A DNA stretch of 64,000 bases, from the NCBI RefSeq assembly GCF_016863435.1, contig NZ_BOOW01000002.1, positions 1-64,000 on the forward strand. The letters run 5' to 3'. Source of the DNA: Sinosporangium siamense. Lineage in GTDB: Bacteria > Actinomycetota > Actinomycetes > Streptosporangiales > Streptosporangiaceae. The notes under the pieces are model-generated. The model made no database searches and was not told the DNA's origin. It saw only the letters and a list, made by a program, of their open reading frames with translations. Both the position numbers and the translations under genes were made by a program. Of the stretch, positions 29,971-39,728 are shown one piece after another (the first letter of the stretch is position 1; the number at the start of each line of letters is the position of its first letter).

Positions 29971-30888
29971 TTAGGACATGGTGAGCAGGGCGCGGACCTC
30001 GCCCGCTGTGGCGACACGGCCGGTGCCGCCCTGTCCGGCCAGCGAGATGGCGGCGGCGGCCGTGCCGGCGCGCACTGCGGAAGCCAGCGATTCGCCGCGC
30101 GCCAGCCAGGCCGAGAGAGCGCCGGCGAAGCTGTCGCCGGCCCCCGTCTGGTCGACGACCTCGGTGGCCACGATCGCGGGCAGTGTGCTGATCGTGTCGC
30201 CCTCCGAAAGCAGCACCCCGCGCGGTCCCTGGGTGACCGCGACCGCCGGGGCGCCGAGCGCGCGGCACGTGCTCGCCACCTCATAGGGGTCGGACGTCCC
30301 CAGCAGGACATCGGCGTCACCCGGGCAGGAAGGCACCAGCAGCCTGGCATGCGGGGCGACGTCGGCGAGTACGGCACGAGCCTTCTCAGGCGTCGTCAAC
30401 CGTGACCGGAAGTTCGGGTCGTACACCACCCGGCCGGAGGCGATATGGGCGGCATGGCGTACGGCGGCGGCACAGGAATCGGACAGCGCGGCGGTGATGC
30501 CGCTGAGCAGGACGACCGAGGCGAGAGGCGCTGGGGAGCGGTCGACGTCCTCGGGGGAGAGGTGGGAGGCGGCACTGCCGGTGCGCATGTAGGCGAAGGC
30601 CCGGGCGCCCACGGGATCCGCACCCACGGCGTAGGCCCCGGTCGGTCCAGGTCCGCGGCTGATCCACCGGGTGTCCACCCCTTTGGCGGCGGCGAACGCG
30701 ACGAGGCGTTCGCCGAACTCGTCCGCTCCGACCCGCGTGACCAGCGCTACCTGCACGCCGAGGGCCGCGGCGGCGACGGCGGCGTTCAGCGCGTCGCCGG
30801 AGAAGGAAAGGGTGAAGGTATCCGCCTCCGATAACGAACGACGTGAGGAGAACTCCACCAGCGGCTCGCCGATCACCACGACGTCCAT
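29971..30888 (-). CDS. PfkB family sugar kinase, KDG kinase-like
   Basis: This 305-residue ribokinase-fold enzyme has the N-terminal FSGDALNAAVAAAALG motif, VVYDPNFRSRLT, and the catalytic/ATP motif DQTGAGDSFAGALSAWL (Asp of TGAGD as base). The DPNFR signature is typical of 2-keto-3-deoxygluconate kinases. If so, it would phosphorylate KDG from uronate breakdown. Its proximity to udh (5 kb) is suggestive but not an operon. ATG 30888 follows GGGAGCGG. Confidence 0.8.
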   Translation of the reverse strand: MDVVVIGEPLVEFSSRRSLSEADTFTLSFSGDALNAAVAAAALGVQVALVTRVGADEFGERLVAFAAAKGVDTRWISRGPGPTGAYAVGADPVGARAFAYMRTGSAASHLSPEDVDRSPAPLASVVLLSGITAALSDSCAAAVRHAAHIASGRVVYDPNFRSRLTTPEKARAVLADVAPHARLLVPSCPGDADVLLGTSDPYEVASTCRALGAPAVAVTQGPRGVLLSEGDTISTLPAIVATEVVDQTGAGDSFAGALSAWLARGESLASAVRAGTAAAAISLAGQGGTGRVATAGEVRALLTMS

Positions 30889-31505
30889 GTCACCGCTCCC
30901 TGCGACTCGCGGGCAATGTTCATTCTCGGTGGTCGATTGATCACCCGACATCCCGGTTCTACGTCCGGGGCGAGCGCTTTCCTCCTGACCCACACCACAT
31001 GCGCGACGCTGCGCTGGTTTGCCTGGGAGGGGAATGGGCTCGGTTCGATGAACGGCTCAAGCCCGGGATGCCCAGGCCATGAAAGCGATCTTTGACCGGA
31101 TGGGCACATTACCCGATGCCTCCCACGTGCGCGCACGGTGGGTAAGGATTTCCGGCCACCCTCTACGCGGCGTCGATCCACCAATACGCACGGAGAGTGT
31201 TTGACCTGCATCATTCAGCGTGCAGTGGGCCTTTTCCCACCCATCCACCGTCCCATTGGAAGATGCATGCCGGGGGGCGCCGTATCCGGACTCGTGCCGT
31301 CAAAGTGCGAAGCACGGGGAGGTGCGGGGAGTCATGGAGAGAAAGGCGCGGTCCTGGATCCCGCCCTCTATGTGTCGTGCGAACCTCGAGAGGCGAGGGG
31401 GCGGTGAAGGACGCTAAAGAATGCTCCGGATTTCGGCGGTCAAGGCGCGAAAATCTCCCGCGCATTGGCGATGGGAGGCGAAACATGCGCGGAAGCGCGG
31501 CATGC
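30889..31505. other. Gap without recognised gene
   Basis: About 600 bp between the kinase and the ABM gene. Open frames on both strands lack domains and ribosome binding sites. An imperfect palindrome (CCCACGTGCGCGCACGGTGGG region, near 31126-31147) is the only structure noticed. The kinase promoter is presumably here. Confidence 0.4.
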
Positions 31506-31829
31506 TCAGACCGGCGTGAGCTCCGCCATCTCCGACCAGCCTTCCCCCGGCACCTCGACATTGATGATCTCGGGCTTCCTTGCGATCACCTTGGGCATCC
31601 ACGCCATGGCCGTCTTGAAATGCTCGGAACCCACATGAGCCGCCCCTGCGGCGGCATCCCGGAACGCCTCAAGCAGGACGAACTGGTGCGGCGTCTCGAC
31701 ACTCGTCGACCAGTCGAAGAACAGGTTGCCCTGCTCCCGCCTGGTGGCCTGGGTGAACTCGTCGACCAGTGAGAGCCACTCCTCACTCCGCTCAGGCCGG
31801 ATCGTGAACTTGACGGCGATAAAGATCAT
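31506..31829 (-). CDS. Putative quinol monooxygenase (ABM domain)
   Basis: This 107-residue ABM-fold protein shows MIFIAVKFTIRPERSEEWLSLVDEF, a central QGNLFFDWSTSVETPHQFVLLEAFRD and a C-terminal HFKTAMAWMPKVIARKPEIINVEVPG. It resembles YgiN-like quinol monooxygenases and antibiotic-biosynthesis monooxygenases, which act as dimers on quinones or polycyclic phenols. ATG 31829 is chosen by family length. There is no cluster context that defines a substrate. Confidence 0.8.
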   Translation of the reverse strand: MIFIAVKFTIRPERSEEWLSLVDEFTQATRREQGNLFFDWSTSVETPHQFVLLEAFRDAAAGAAHVGSEHFKTAMAWMPKVIARKPEIINVEVPGEGWSEMAELTPV

Positions 31830-32393
31830 GAGACGCTCTCTTTCCAACTGTTCCGTAGACATGTGTTCCCGCGGGACGCCGGGCCAGTCCTTGATCAAGA
31901 TAGGCCGTGGCCCAGGCGCCGGTCTCCTCAACACGTCGCGACCGTGCGATCCGGAACGTCTTCTGCTGTCCGACGGCCGCGATCCTGGAGACCCTCGCTC
32001 ACGGGCCGCAGGGGCGGAGTCCCGCTGAGAACCGTCGCCGGCGCCTGCCGCCGCATCTCCAGGGAGCCCTCTAGGGAGTACGGCGACGCCTGCGCGACCA
32101 GGACGATAAAGCGATTCCATTTGCCGGCAAATCGCGAGCCGGCGGCCGGGAACCGTGAGGACGAATATCCAGCGGGCGGAATTTCTCCGCTGCATCCAGG
32201 CGAGATATCAGAACACGAATCGCCTCCCGCGCCGGTGCGGCCCCATGCCTATCGGACTGTGTTCACTGAATGGGCGCGGAGAGAATTCATCCGCGACGAC
32301 GAAGTGATCTCCACAAGATCGCTTCAGTGGATCTCGTCACTTCCCGGCGTGGCGGCGTGAAACCTCGTTGGCCTCCGCCGTACCTTTGGCATC
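31830..32393. other. Gap upstream of ftsK
   Basis: About 560 bp with no recognised coding region. The lower local GC near 32150-32330 and the TACCTT element at its right end suggest promoter DNA for ftsK. No clear repeats are seen. Confidence 0.4.
32381..32386 (+). promoter_or_regulatory. -10 element of ftsK (leaderless)
   Basis: TACCTT (TAnnnT) ends 7 nt before ATG 32394 with no ribosome binding site between, the same geometry as dapA. Confidence 0.45.
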
Positions 32394-34928
32394 ATGGCCA
32401 CCCGTACGTCCAAAGGCGCATCGAAGGGGCCGGCGAAGCGCACCACCGCGCCGCGCGCGGCCGCGGGGAAGCGGGCGGGGTCCGCGGCGCGTGCCCCGCG
32501 TACCAGGCGTTCCGCTCCTCCCCCTAAACGTCAGGGAATGACCCACCAGGATCCGATCTCCTGGGTCTTCACAATGATCGGCAAGCTCGTCGTGGGGGTC
32601 TGGTTGCTGCTCGCGCACGGCATCGGCGGTGCGGCCCGGGCCCTGGGGCAGAACGCGCGGGAGCTCGACCCGGCGTTGCGGCGCGACGGGCTGGGGCTCG
32701 GCGTGCTGGCCGGGGCGATCGTGCTGGCGACGATGACGTGGCGCACGACTACGGGCGATGTGGCGTCGGTGGTGGACGCGGTGGTGCGGGGGGTGTTCGG
32801 GTCGTCGGCCTGGGCGATCCCGCTGATGCTGGCCCTGCTGGCGTGGCGCTTCCTCCGCCATCCCGATCAGAACGCCGACACCGGGCGGTTGACCATCGGG
32901 TGGCTGGCGCTGCTGGCGGGTGTGCTGGGCATCGTGCATGTGGCACACGGCACGCCCTATCCGTCGGGTGATCCGAAGCTCGACGGCATGGACAAGGTGT
33001 CGGCGGCGGGGGGCATGGTGGGATTCATCGTGTCGGCCCCGCCGTCGAGCATTTTGCCGGCCTTCATCACGATCCCGCTGCTGATGATGTTGGCGGGGTT
33101 CGGCGTGCTTGTGATCACGGCGACGCCGGTGCATCGGGTGCCGGAGCGGCTGGCCGACATCCGGCACATGCTCTTCAACAGGGAGAGCAGGGAGCAGCGC
33201 CGGCAGCCGGGTGAGCGCAAGCCGCGGCAGCGGCGTCCCGCGAAGGCGGCCAAGGACGAGGAGCCCGGCGAGGAGCGCGTCAAGCCATACGACACGCCGC
33301 TGCTGGCGGACGGCGAGGCCAGGCGGAACGACCACTCGCCGGAGATCGTGCCGGGTCTCGCGGATGAGGAGGAGAAGAAGGAGGCGGGGGAGCGCAAGCC
33401 GGAGCCTCCGGCGCCGACACCGGCTCCTCGCAAGGTCGAGCAGCTTGTGCTGTCTCCGCAGGCGGGGCCCTACTCGTTGCCGGACCTGCAGATGCTGCGC
33501 TCCGGCAGCGCGCCGAAGCCGCAGACCAAGGCGAACACCGTGGTGGTCAACGCCCTGACGAGTGTGCTTGAGCAGTTCACTATCGACGCGCAGGTGATCG
33601 GCTTCACCCGGGGGCCGACGGTGACGCGCTACGAGATCGAGCTGGGCCCGGCGGTCAAGGTGGAGAAGGTGACCGCGCTCACCAAGAACATCGCCTATGC
33701 CGTTAAATCGGCGGATGTCCGCATCCTGTCCCCGATCCCCGGCAAGTCGGCGATCGGGGTGGAGATCCCCAACACCGACAAGGACCTCGTCTCCCTCGGC
33801 GACGTGCTGCGCTCCCAGGTGGCCCAGGCCGACCACCACCCCATGATCGTCGGGCTCGGCAAAGACGTCGAGGGCCGCACGATCATCGCGAACCTCGCCA
33901 AGATGCCCCACATCCTCATCGCGGGCGCCACCGGCGCGGGCAAGTCCACCTGTATCAACGGCCTGATCAGCTCGGTGCTCATGCGCTCCACCCCGGACGA
34001 GGTGCGCATGGTGCTCGTCGACCCCAAACGTGTGGAGCTGTCGGCCTACGAGGGCATCCCTCACCTGATCACCCCCATCATCACCAACCCCAAGAAGGCC
34101 GCCGAAGCCCTCGAATGGGTGGTCGGCGAGATGGACCGCCGCTACGACGACCTGGCCGCGAGCGGCTTCCGGCACGTCGACGACTTCAACAAGGCCGTCC
34201 GCGCCGGCAAGCTCCAGCCGCCGCCCGGCAGCGAGCGCGTCTACCAGCCCTACCCCTACCTGCTGGTGATCGTCGACGAGCTGGCCGACCTCATGATGGT
34301 CGCCCCCCGCGACGTCGAGGACTCGATCGTGCGCATCACCCAGCTCGCCCGCGCCGCCGGCATCCACCTTGTGATCGCCACCCAGCGCCCCTCGGTCGAC
34401 GTCGTGACCGGCCTCATCAAGGCCAACGTGCCGTCCCGCCTGGCGTTCGCGACCTCCAGCCTGGCCGACTCCCGCGTCATCCTCGACCAGCCGGGCGCCG
34501 AGAAGCTCGTCGGGCAGGGTGACGCGCTCTTCCTGCCGATGGGGGCGAGCAAGCCGATCCGCCTGCAGAACGCCTTCGTCTCCGAGGCCGAGATCGCCGA
34601 GGTCGTCGGCCATTGCAAGGCGCAGATGCAGGTTGAATACCGCGAGGACGTCACGGTGCAGCCGGGCGCCAAGAAGGAGATCGACGACGACATCGGCGAC
34701 GATCTCGACTTGCTGATCCAGGCGGCCGAGCTGGTGGTGACGACGCAGTTCGGCTCCACGTCGATGTTGCAGCGCAAACTGCGGGTGGGGTTCGCGAAGG
34801 CCGGGCGGCTCATGGATCTGCTGGAAAGCCGCGAGGTGGTCGGGCCGAGCGAGGGCTCCAAGGCCCGCGAGGTGCTGGTCAAGCCCGACGAACTGGACGG
34901 CCTGCTGACCGACCTCCGCGGCGGCTGA
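32394..34928 (+). CDS. ftsK: DNA translocase FtsK/SpoIIIE
   Basis: FtsK is the septum-anchored, ATP-driven DNA pump that clears chromosomes at division or sporulation. The 844 residues start with a basic Lys/Arg/Ala tail, then about four membrane segments (near 60-240), a Pro/Lys/Glu-rich linker, the alpha/beta motor with Walker A GATGAGKST and Walker B LLVIVDELADLMMV, and the C-terminal gamma winged helix (LVVTTQFGSTSMLQRKLRVGFAKAGRLMDLLE) that reads orienting sequences. The gene appears leaderless. Confidence 0.97.
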   Translation: MATRTSKGASKGPAKRTTAPRAAAGKRAGSAARAPRTRRSAPPPKRQGMTHQDPISWVFTMIGKLVVGVWLLLAHGIGGAARALGQNARELDPALRRDGLGLGVLAGAIVLATMTWRTTTGDVASVVDAVVRGVFGSSAWAIPLMLALLAWRFLRHPDQNADTGRLTIGWLALLAGVLGIVHVAHGTPYPSGDPKLDGMDKVSAAGGMVGFIVSAPPSSILPAFITIPLLMMLAGFGVLVITATPVHRVPERLADIRHMLFNRESREQRRQPGERKPRQRRPAKAAKDEEPGEERVKPYDTPLLADGEARRNDHSPEIVPGLADEEEKKEAGERKPEPPAPTPAPRKVEQLVLSPQAGPYSLPDLQMLRSGSAPKPQTKANTVVVNALTSVLEQFTIDAQVIGFTRGPTVTRYEIELGPAVKVEKVTALTKNIAYAVKSADVRILSPIPGKSAIGVEIPNTDKDLVSLGDVLRSQVAQADHHPMIVGLGKDVEGRTIIANLAKMPHILIAGATGAGKSTCINGLISSVLMRSTPDEVRMVLVDPKRVELSAYEGIPHLITPIITNPKKAAEALEWVVGEMDRRYDDLAASGFRHVDDFNKAVRAGKLQPPPGSERVYQPYPYLLVIVDELADLMMVAPRDVEDSIVRITQLARAAGIHLVIATQRPSVDVVTGLIKANVPSRLAFATSSLADSRVILDQPGAEKLVGQGDALFLPMGASKPIRLQNAFVSEAEIAEVVGHCKAQMQVEYREDVTVQPGAKKEIDDDIGDDLDLLIQAAELVVTTQFGSTSMLQRKLRVGFAKAGRLMDLLESREVVGPSEGSKAREVLVKPDELDGLLTDLRGG

Positions 34929-34965
34929 CCTCGGGGAGGGCCGGCCTGCCCCAGAAGCCGAGACC

Positions 34966-34998
34966 GTGCCGGGCGCATGACTCACCATGCGCCGGCAC
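34966..34998 (+). terminator. Hairpin after ftsK
   Basis: GTGCCGGGCGCATG and CATGCGCCGGCAC pair with one bulged G around an ACTCAC loop, 37 nt after the ftsK stop. The rest of the 324-bp gap up to 35252 shows nothing distinctive. Confidence 0.6.
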
Positions 34999-35251
34999 CC
35001 CTCGTGAGAGCACGGCCGGGCCGCCGCCGACATGCGGGGCTCCGCCGTACCCCCCTTCTGCTCGTGTGCCCGCTGACCTGCGAATATGCGCTGCACTACG
35101 GCATGAGCCCCGCCCGGCCGGGGCCCTATCCACCCGGAGGGTGACCCGCCTCACCACCTCCCGCTGATGACTGCTTGAATATGATTGACTACGCAACGTC
35201 GGGGTGGGGAGGCGTTGTCATGACGGGGCTAATCGGGCATCGGGTGCCCTC

Positions 35252-36106
35252 ATGAACGAGACAAATGAGCCGGGAAACACCGGCGGAGACAACGGGGCGG
35301 CCGAGCGGCCGACGCCGGGGGCGGCGCTCGCCGAGGCTCGGCGGGCCGCCGGTCTGACCGTGGGGCAGGTGAGCGCGCGCACGCGAGTGCGTGAGGCGCT
35401 GATCCACGCGATCGAGCGGGACGACTATTCGCTCTGCGGCGGCGACTTCTACACGCGAGGCCACATCAGGGCCATCGCACGGGAGGTCGGGCTTGATCCC
35501 GAGATGATGGTGCAGCGCTATGACGAGCTGCGGGGTGGTTCGCCGCCCCCGGTGCGGGCGGCGTCGGTCTTCCAGGCCGATCGGCCGATCAAGCTGCGTG
35601 AGCGGCGTTCGCCCAATTGGACCATGGCGATGGTGGTGGCGCTCGCGATCGTCGTGGTGTTCGGCGTCGTGCGCATCATGGGCGGCTCGGAGGAGATGCG
35701 GAAAGCCGGTGACCAGGTTGTGCCGGTGCCGACGTCCGCCGCGTCGGGGCAGGGCGCCCAGCAGGGCGGTGGCGCGGCGGCTCTGGCGGGTGAGGCGGAG
35801 GCGGCACGTAAGGCCAAGGCCGCCCGGAAGGCCGAGCGCAAGAAAGCACAGATGGTCGATCTCACGGTGCAGGCCAGCAAACCCTCGTATCTGAGTGTGC
35901 GCGACGCCGAGGGCCAACCGGTTTTCACCGGCACTCTGTCGGCGGGGCAGTCCACATCATGGAAGATCCGCAAAGGCGTGCGACTGATCATCGGCAACGC
36001 CGGAGCGGTTTCCTTGCAGGTGAACGGGAAGGACCTCGGAGTCTCGGGGGCCATGGGGCAGACGGTGCAGCGCAGTTTCGACGCGCCGGGCGCCAGTCCT
36101 AGCTGA
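35252..36106 (+). CDS. RodZ-like membrane protein (HTH_25, DUF4115)
   Basis: This 284-residue protein has an N-terminal Cro-like helix-turn-helix (LAEARRAAGLTVGQVSARTRV, YTRGHIRAIAREVGLDPEMMVQRY), a basic juxtamembrane segment, and one transmembrane helix near 125-148 (MAMVVALAIVVVFGVVRIMGG). An Ala/Lys linker and a C-terminal DUF4115 beta domain (LSVRDAEGQPVFTGTLSAGQS) follow. This is the layout of RodZ, which links MreB-type cell-wall elongation to the membrane. In actinobacteria its role is less clear. It lies between ftsK and rimO. Confidence 0.88.
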   Translation: MNETNEPGNTGGDNGAAERPTPGAALAEARRAAGLTVGQVSARTRVREALIHAIERDDYSLCGGDFYTRGHIRAIAREVGLDPEMMVQRYDELRGGSPPPVRAASVFQADRPIKLRERRSPNWTMAMVVALAIVVVFGVVRIMGGSEEMRKAGDQVVPVPTSAASGQGAQQGGGAAALAGEAEAARKAKAARKAERKKAQMVDLTVQASKPSYLSVRDAEGQPVFTGTLSAGQSTSWKIRKGVRLIIGNAGAVSLQVNGKDLGVSGAMGQTVQRSFDAPGASPS

Positions 36107-36159
36107 TCACGGGCTCGCACCGAAGCGGGGGAGGTGCGACGCCAGTGGCCAACTCCCGA

Positions 36160-36165
36160 TACCGT
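36160..36165 (+). promoter_or_regulatory. Possible -10 of rimO
   Basis: TACCGT ends 10 nt before ATG 36176, overlapping a second TAnnnT (TAGTGT, ending 5 nt before). There is no ribosome binding site at proper spacing, so a leaderless message is plausible. Confidence 0.35.
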
Positions 36166-36175
36166 AGTGTCCACC

Positions 36176-37585
36176 ATGTCATCCCGCCGAAACGCATCGC
36201 TGATCACACTGGGCTGCGCGCGCAACGAGGTCGACTCCGAGGAGCTCGCCGCGCGACTTGAGGCTGCCGGCTGGCAGGTGGGTGACGACGATCCCGATGT
36301 CATCGTCGTCAACACCTGCGGTTTCATCGACTCGGCGAAGAAGGACTCGATCGACACGCTTCTGGCCGCGGCCGATTCCGGGGCCAGGGTCGTGGCCACC
36401 GGCTGTATGGCGGAGCGTTACGGCGAGGAGCTGGCCAAGGCTTTGCCTGAAGCCGACGCCGTGCTCTCGTTCGACGACTACACCGAGATCGGGGCGCGCC
36501 TCGACGACGTGCTGGCCGGCAAATCGCTTGTCCCGCACAGTCCGCGCGATCGCCGCACGTTGCTGCCGATTTCGCCCGTCGAGCGCGCCGTCGCACCGAA
36601 GGCCGCGATCCCGGGCCACGGGGAGCTGCCCGAGGGGGTGGCGCCGGCGAGTGGCCCGAGGCCGCTGCGCAAGCGCCTGGGGAGTGGCCCGGTGGCCTCC
36701 CTCAAGCTGGCCTCAGGCTGCGACCGCCGCTGCACTTTCTGCGCCATTCCGGCGTTCCGCGGGGCTTATGTGTCGCGCGGGCCGCAGGAGCTGCTGGGCG
36801 AGGCCCGCTGGCTGGCCGAGCAGGGCGTCAAGGAGCTTGTGCTCGTCAGTGAGAACTCCACGTCCTACGGCAAGGACCTCGGTGACCTTCGCGCGCTTGA
36901 GGCGCTCCTGCCCGCTCTGGCGGCGACGGAGGGCATCGAGCGGGTTCGCGTGAGTTATCTCCAGCCTGCCGAGCTACGCCCCGGCCTCCTCGATGTGATC
37001 GCGGCCACCGAGGGCATCGCACCATACTTCGACCTGTCCTTCCAGCACGCGAGTGGCACGCTGCTGCGCCGGATGCGGCGCTTCGGCGACCCGAGGCGTT
37101 TCCTCGACCTGCTCGACCAGGTGCGGGCCAAGGCCCCCGAGGCGGGGGTGCGGTCCAACTTCATCGTGGGCTTCCCCGGCGAGACCGAGGAGGAGTTCGC
37201 CGAGCTGACCGACTTCCTGCTGGAGGCGAGGCTCGACGTGATCGGCGTCTTCGGTTATTCCGACGAGGAGGGCACCGAGGCGGCGGCGCTGCCCGGCAAG
37301 CTCGACCAGGACGCCGTCGACGAGCGGGTCGCGGCCCTGTCGGAGCTGGCCGAGGAGCTGACCGCGCAGCGAGCGGAGGAGCGCATCGGCACCGAGGTGG
37401 ACGTCCTCATCGAGGAGGACCTCGGTGACGGCGGCTATGAGGGCCGGGCCGCGCATCAGGGGCCCGAGGTGGACGGTTCGGTCACCGTGCAGGGCATCGG
37501 GCTGGTGCCGGGGCAGATGGTCAGGGCAGTCGTCGTCGATTCGGAGGGCGCCGACCTCATCGCCCGCATCAAGGCCGGTCCGTGA
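36176..37585 (+). CDS. rimO: Ribosomal protein S12 methylthiotransferase RimO
   Basis: RimO is a radical-SAM enzyme that adds a methylthio group to an Asp of ribosomal protein S12. Its N-terminal MTTase domain has three cluster Cys ([34 protein letters not shown]). The radical SAM motif is [17 protein letters not shown] (CX3CX2C) near residue 182. The C-terminal TRAM domain follows. ATG 36176 begins directly before [13 protein letters not shown]; earlier in-frame codons are not conserved. The stop overlaps the likely pgsA start. Confidence 0.95.
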   Translation: MSSRRNASLITLGCARNEVDSEELAARLEAAGWQVGDDDPDVIVVNTCGFIDSAKKDSIDTLLAAADSGARVVATGCMAERYGEELAKALPEADAVLSFDDYTEIGARLDDVLAGKSLVPHSPRDRRTLLPISPVERAVAPKAAIPGHGELPEGVAPASGPRPLRKRLGSGPVASLKLASGCDRRCTFCAIPAFRGAYVSRGPQELLGEARWLAEQGVKELVLVSENSTSYGKDLGDLRALEALLPALAATEGIERVRVSYLQPAELRPGLLDVIAATEGIAPYFDLSFQHASGTLLRRMRRFGDPRRFLDLLDQVRAKAPEAGVRSNFIVGFPGETEEEFAELTDFLLEARLDVIGVFGYSDEEGTEAAALPGKLDQDAVDERVAALSELAEELTAQRAEERIGTEVDVLIEEDLGDGGYEGRAAHQGPEVDGSVTVQGIGLVPGQMVRAVVVDSEGADLIARIKAGP

Positions 37586-38196
37586 GGCCGGACGGGCGGG
37601 CCGACAAGATGACCGAGACACATTCCACCGCGGGCGGGGGCCACGGGGTCAGCCCGTGGAACATCGCCAACGTCCTCACGGTCATCCGCCTCGTGCTTGT
37701 CCCGTTCTTCACCATCTGCCTTTTCCTACCTGGCTTGGGGTGGCGTCTGGCGGCGCTGGTGCTGTTCGCGCTGGCGTCCATCACCGATCACCTCGACGGT
37801 GAGCTGGCCCGGCGCTACGGCCTGGTCACCGACTTCGGCAAGATCGCCGATCCGATCGCCGACAAGGCGCTGACGGGCGCCGCGCTGGTGAGCCTGTCGG
37901 TGCTCGGCGAGCTGCCGTGGTGGGTCACGATCGTCATCATGGGCCGTGAGCTCGGTGTGACGCTGCTGCGCTTCGCCGTGCTCAGGCACGGCGTGATCCC
38001 GGCGAGCTACGGCGGCAAGGTCAAGACCGTGCTGCAGCTCTTCGCCATCGCGCTCTACATCCTGCCGTGGTCGCCCGAGCTGCTGCGCTGGTCGGCCATG
38101 GGGGCCGCGGTGCTGGTGACGGTGATCACAGGCGTCGACTATGTGATCCGGGCGATCCGGTTGCGCGGCCTGGCCAGGAGGGTCCGGGGTGAGTGA
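37582..38196 (+). CDS. pgsA: CDP-diacylglycerol-glycerol-3-phosphate 3-phosphatidyltransferase
   Basis: PgsA makes phosphatidylglycerol phosphate from CDP-diacylglycerol. The CDP-alcohol phosphotransferase motif is complete: [20 protein letters not shown] followed by ADPIAD (pattern DX2DGX2ARX8GX3DX3D). Several transmembrane helices are visible. GTG 37582 overlaps the rimO stop; ATG 37609 is an alternative start closer to the family N-terminus. pncC overlaps the 3' end by 8 nt, indicating an operon. Confidence 0.92.
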   Translation: MRPDGRADKMTETHSTAGGGHGVSPWNIANVLTVIRLVLVPFFTICLFLPGLGWRLAALVLFALASITDHLDGELARRYGLVTDFGKIADPIADKALTGAALVSLSVLGELPWWVTIVIMGRELGVTLLRFAVLRHGVIPASYGGKVKTVLQLFAIALYILPWSPELLRWSAMGAAVLVTVITGVDYVIRAIRLRGLARRVRGE

Positions 38197-38701
38197 CCCC
38201 GCGTCCGGTGTCGATCCCCGGGCGGCCCGCCTGGTGGAGTTGCTCGCCGGGCGGCGGGCGACGCTGGCCGTGGCCGAGTCGCTCACGGGCGGGCTGATCG
38301 GGGCCCGGGTGACCACCGTGCCGGGCGCCTCGGCGGTGTTCGTGGGCGGTGTCGTGTCCTATGCCACGGCTCTCAAGGAGCGGCTGCTCGGTGTGCCGGG
38401 CGATCTGCTCGCGGCCGAGGGCGCGGTGCATCCGGCGGTGGCCGAGGCCATGGCCGCCGGTGTGCGCGACCTCTGCGGGGCCTCTTACGGTCTGGCGGTG
38501 ACGGGTGTGGCGGGCCCGGAGCCTCAGGATGGGCGGCCTGTGGGCACCGTTCACGCCGCGGTGTACGGTGCTTCGGGGGTGACCCACGGGGATTTCTTGT
38601 TCCGGGGCTCCCGGGATCGGGTCAGGGCCGCCACAGTGGAGGCGGCGATTGATCTACTGATAGGTGTGCTAGAGGCGAACGTTGGGGAACAATTCGGGTG
38701 A
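38189..38701 (+). CDS. pncC: CinA C-terminal domain protein, nicotinamide-nucleotide amidohydrolase
   Basis: This 170-residue protein is the amidohydrolase domain of CinA alone, lacking the N-terminal ADP-ribose pyrophosphatase-like domain. Motifs are [23 protein letters not shown] (active-site Ser region), [19 protein letters not shown] and [22 protein letters not shown]. Family members deamidate NMN to nicotinate mononucleotide in NAD recycling. The GTG start overlaps pgsA, so it is co-translated in the rimO-pgsA operon. clgR follows. Confidence 0.9.
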   Translation: MSDPASGVDPRAARLVELLAGRRATLAVAESLTGGLIGARVTTVPGASAVFVGGVVSYATALKERLLGVPGDLLAAEGAVHPAVAEAMAAGVRDLCGASYGLAVTGVAGPEPQDGRPVGTVHAAVYGASGVTHGDFLFRGSRDRVRAATVEAAIDLLIGVLEANVGEQFG

Positions 38702-38984
38702 TTACCGTGTTACGTCCCCAGCGAACAAGCTCTGCACGGTCTGCCGGGGAGTCGCTCGATACGGGTACGGTGGAGCTGTGAGTCAGGTCTGGAAGCCATC
38801 GGCAGAGATCGACAACGGTGTGAGCCCGGCGGAAGGGCCGAGCGAGCCTCAGACGTCGCGAGGGTCGCGGCGACCGAAGACGATGACGGCGAAAGGCATG
38901 CGGGAAGGGCGTTCGAAGATCGGGCGGCACGGATCGATCGCGCGGGGTGTGGTGAAGGCACCGGCTCCGGGGAGGGAGCGACAG

Positions 38985-39338
38985 ATGGTTCTGCTTCGTC
39001 AGCTACTCGGCGACGTGCTGCGGCGGCTGCGAGTGCGTCAGGGGCGGACCCTGCGCGAGGTGTCGACACTGGCTCGTGTTTCCCTCGGATACCTGTCCGA
39101 GGTCGAGCGTGGGCAGAAGGAGGCCTCCTCAGAGCTGCTCTCGTCGATCTGTGGTGCTCTCGGGGTTCCGCTGTCGCAAGTGTTGCGTGAGGTGTCCGAC
39201 CAGTTCGCTCTGGCCGAGCTCCAGGCCGCGCCGGTGCTCGCCGCCGACATGCCTGAGCGTGAGCGGCTGCCGATCCCCGAGACGGTCCCCGACACGATGT
39301 CCGACTTCCCCGAGGTCAAGGACATGGTCGCCGCTTAA
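38985..39338 (+). CDS. clgR: ClgR-like XRE family regulator
   Basis: This 117-residue Cro/CI-type helix-turn-helix protein has [40 protein letters not shown], nearly a signature for ClgR, the actinobacterial activator of clp protease and lon genes. ATG 38985 is chosen because GGAGGGAGCG lies just upstream and [14 protein letters not shown] is the family N-terminus; the in-frame extension from 38682 is 5' leader. In relatives ClgR is itself degraded by Clp; the C-terminus here ends VAA, which fits a hydrophobic degron. The position after pncC is conserved. Confidence 0.9.
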   Translation: MVLLRQLLGDVLRRLRVRQGRTLREVSTLARVSLGYLSEVERGQKEASSELLSSICGALGVPLSQVLREVSDQFALAELQAAPVLAADMPERERLPIPETVPDTMSDFPEVKDMVAA

Positions 39339-39728
39339 GGCGGCGTCGAGCCCGACCGATCGGCCGTCGGCATGGCCGTTCCCTCGGGTTGTGCACCGAC
39401 CTCGGGTTGTGCACTGCGCGGTTGGCGCCGACGGTTGTGCGGCGGGTGGCCCAGGGCCGAGTCCGCCGGGCCACGACATCGGCGCGTCCTTGGACAGCGC
39501 CCCTGAAACACGCCCTTGAAACAGCGCCCTTTTAACAGCGCCCTGGATGCGGCGCCCTGTGAAACAGCGCCCATGAGTCCCTGAAACAGGCGTCCAGGAC
39601 CGAGCGCGTCCGGCGGAGGCGTGACCGACCGGCAGACCGGTCACGCGCCCGCGAACGCCTCTTCTTGCCGGCCCTGGGCGATCAAACCCCGGCCCCCACC
39701 CCTCAGTGAGGCGAACAGGCTCCGGCTT
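39339..39728. other. Gap with short degenerate repeats
   Basis: No gene is recognised between clgR and the Rrf2 gene. The central part is a decayed short tandem repeat, listed separately. Confidence 0.5.
39494..39592. repeat. Degenerate ~14-bp tandem repeat
   Basis: The word ACAGCGCCCTTGAA recurs in variants starting near 39494, 39508, 39521, 39535, 39564 and 39586, so most steps are 13-14 bp or a multiple. Part of it could fold on either strand. Confidence 0.65.

Noticed and set aside
38682-38984. N-terminal extension of ClgR by about 100 residues.
   Set aside because: The extension has no family similarity, and ATG 38985 has a strong ribosome binding site at the conserved family start.
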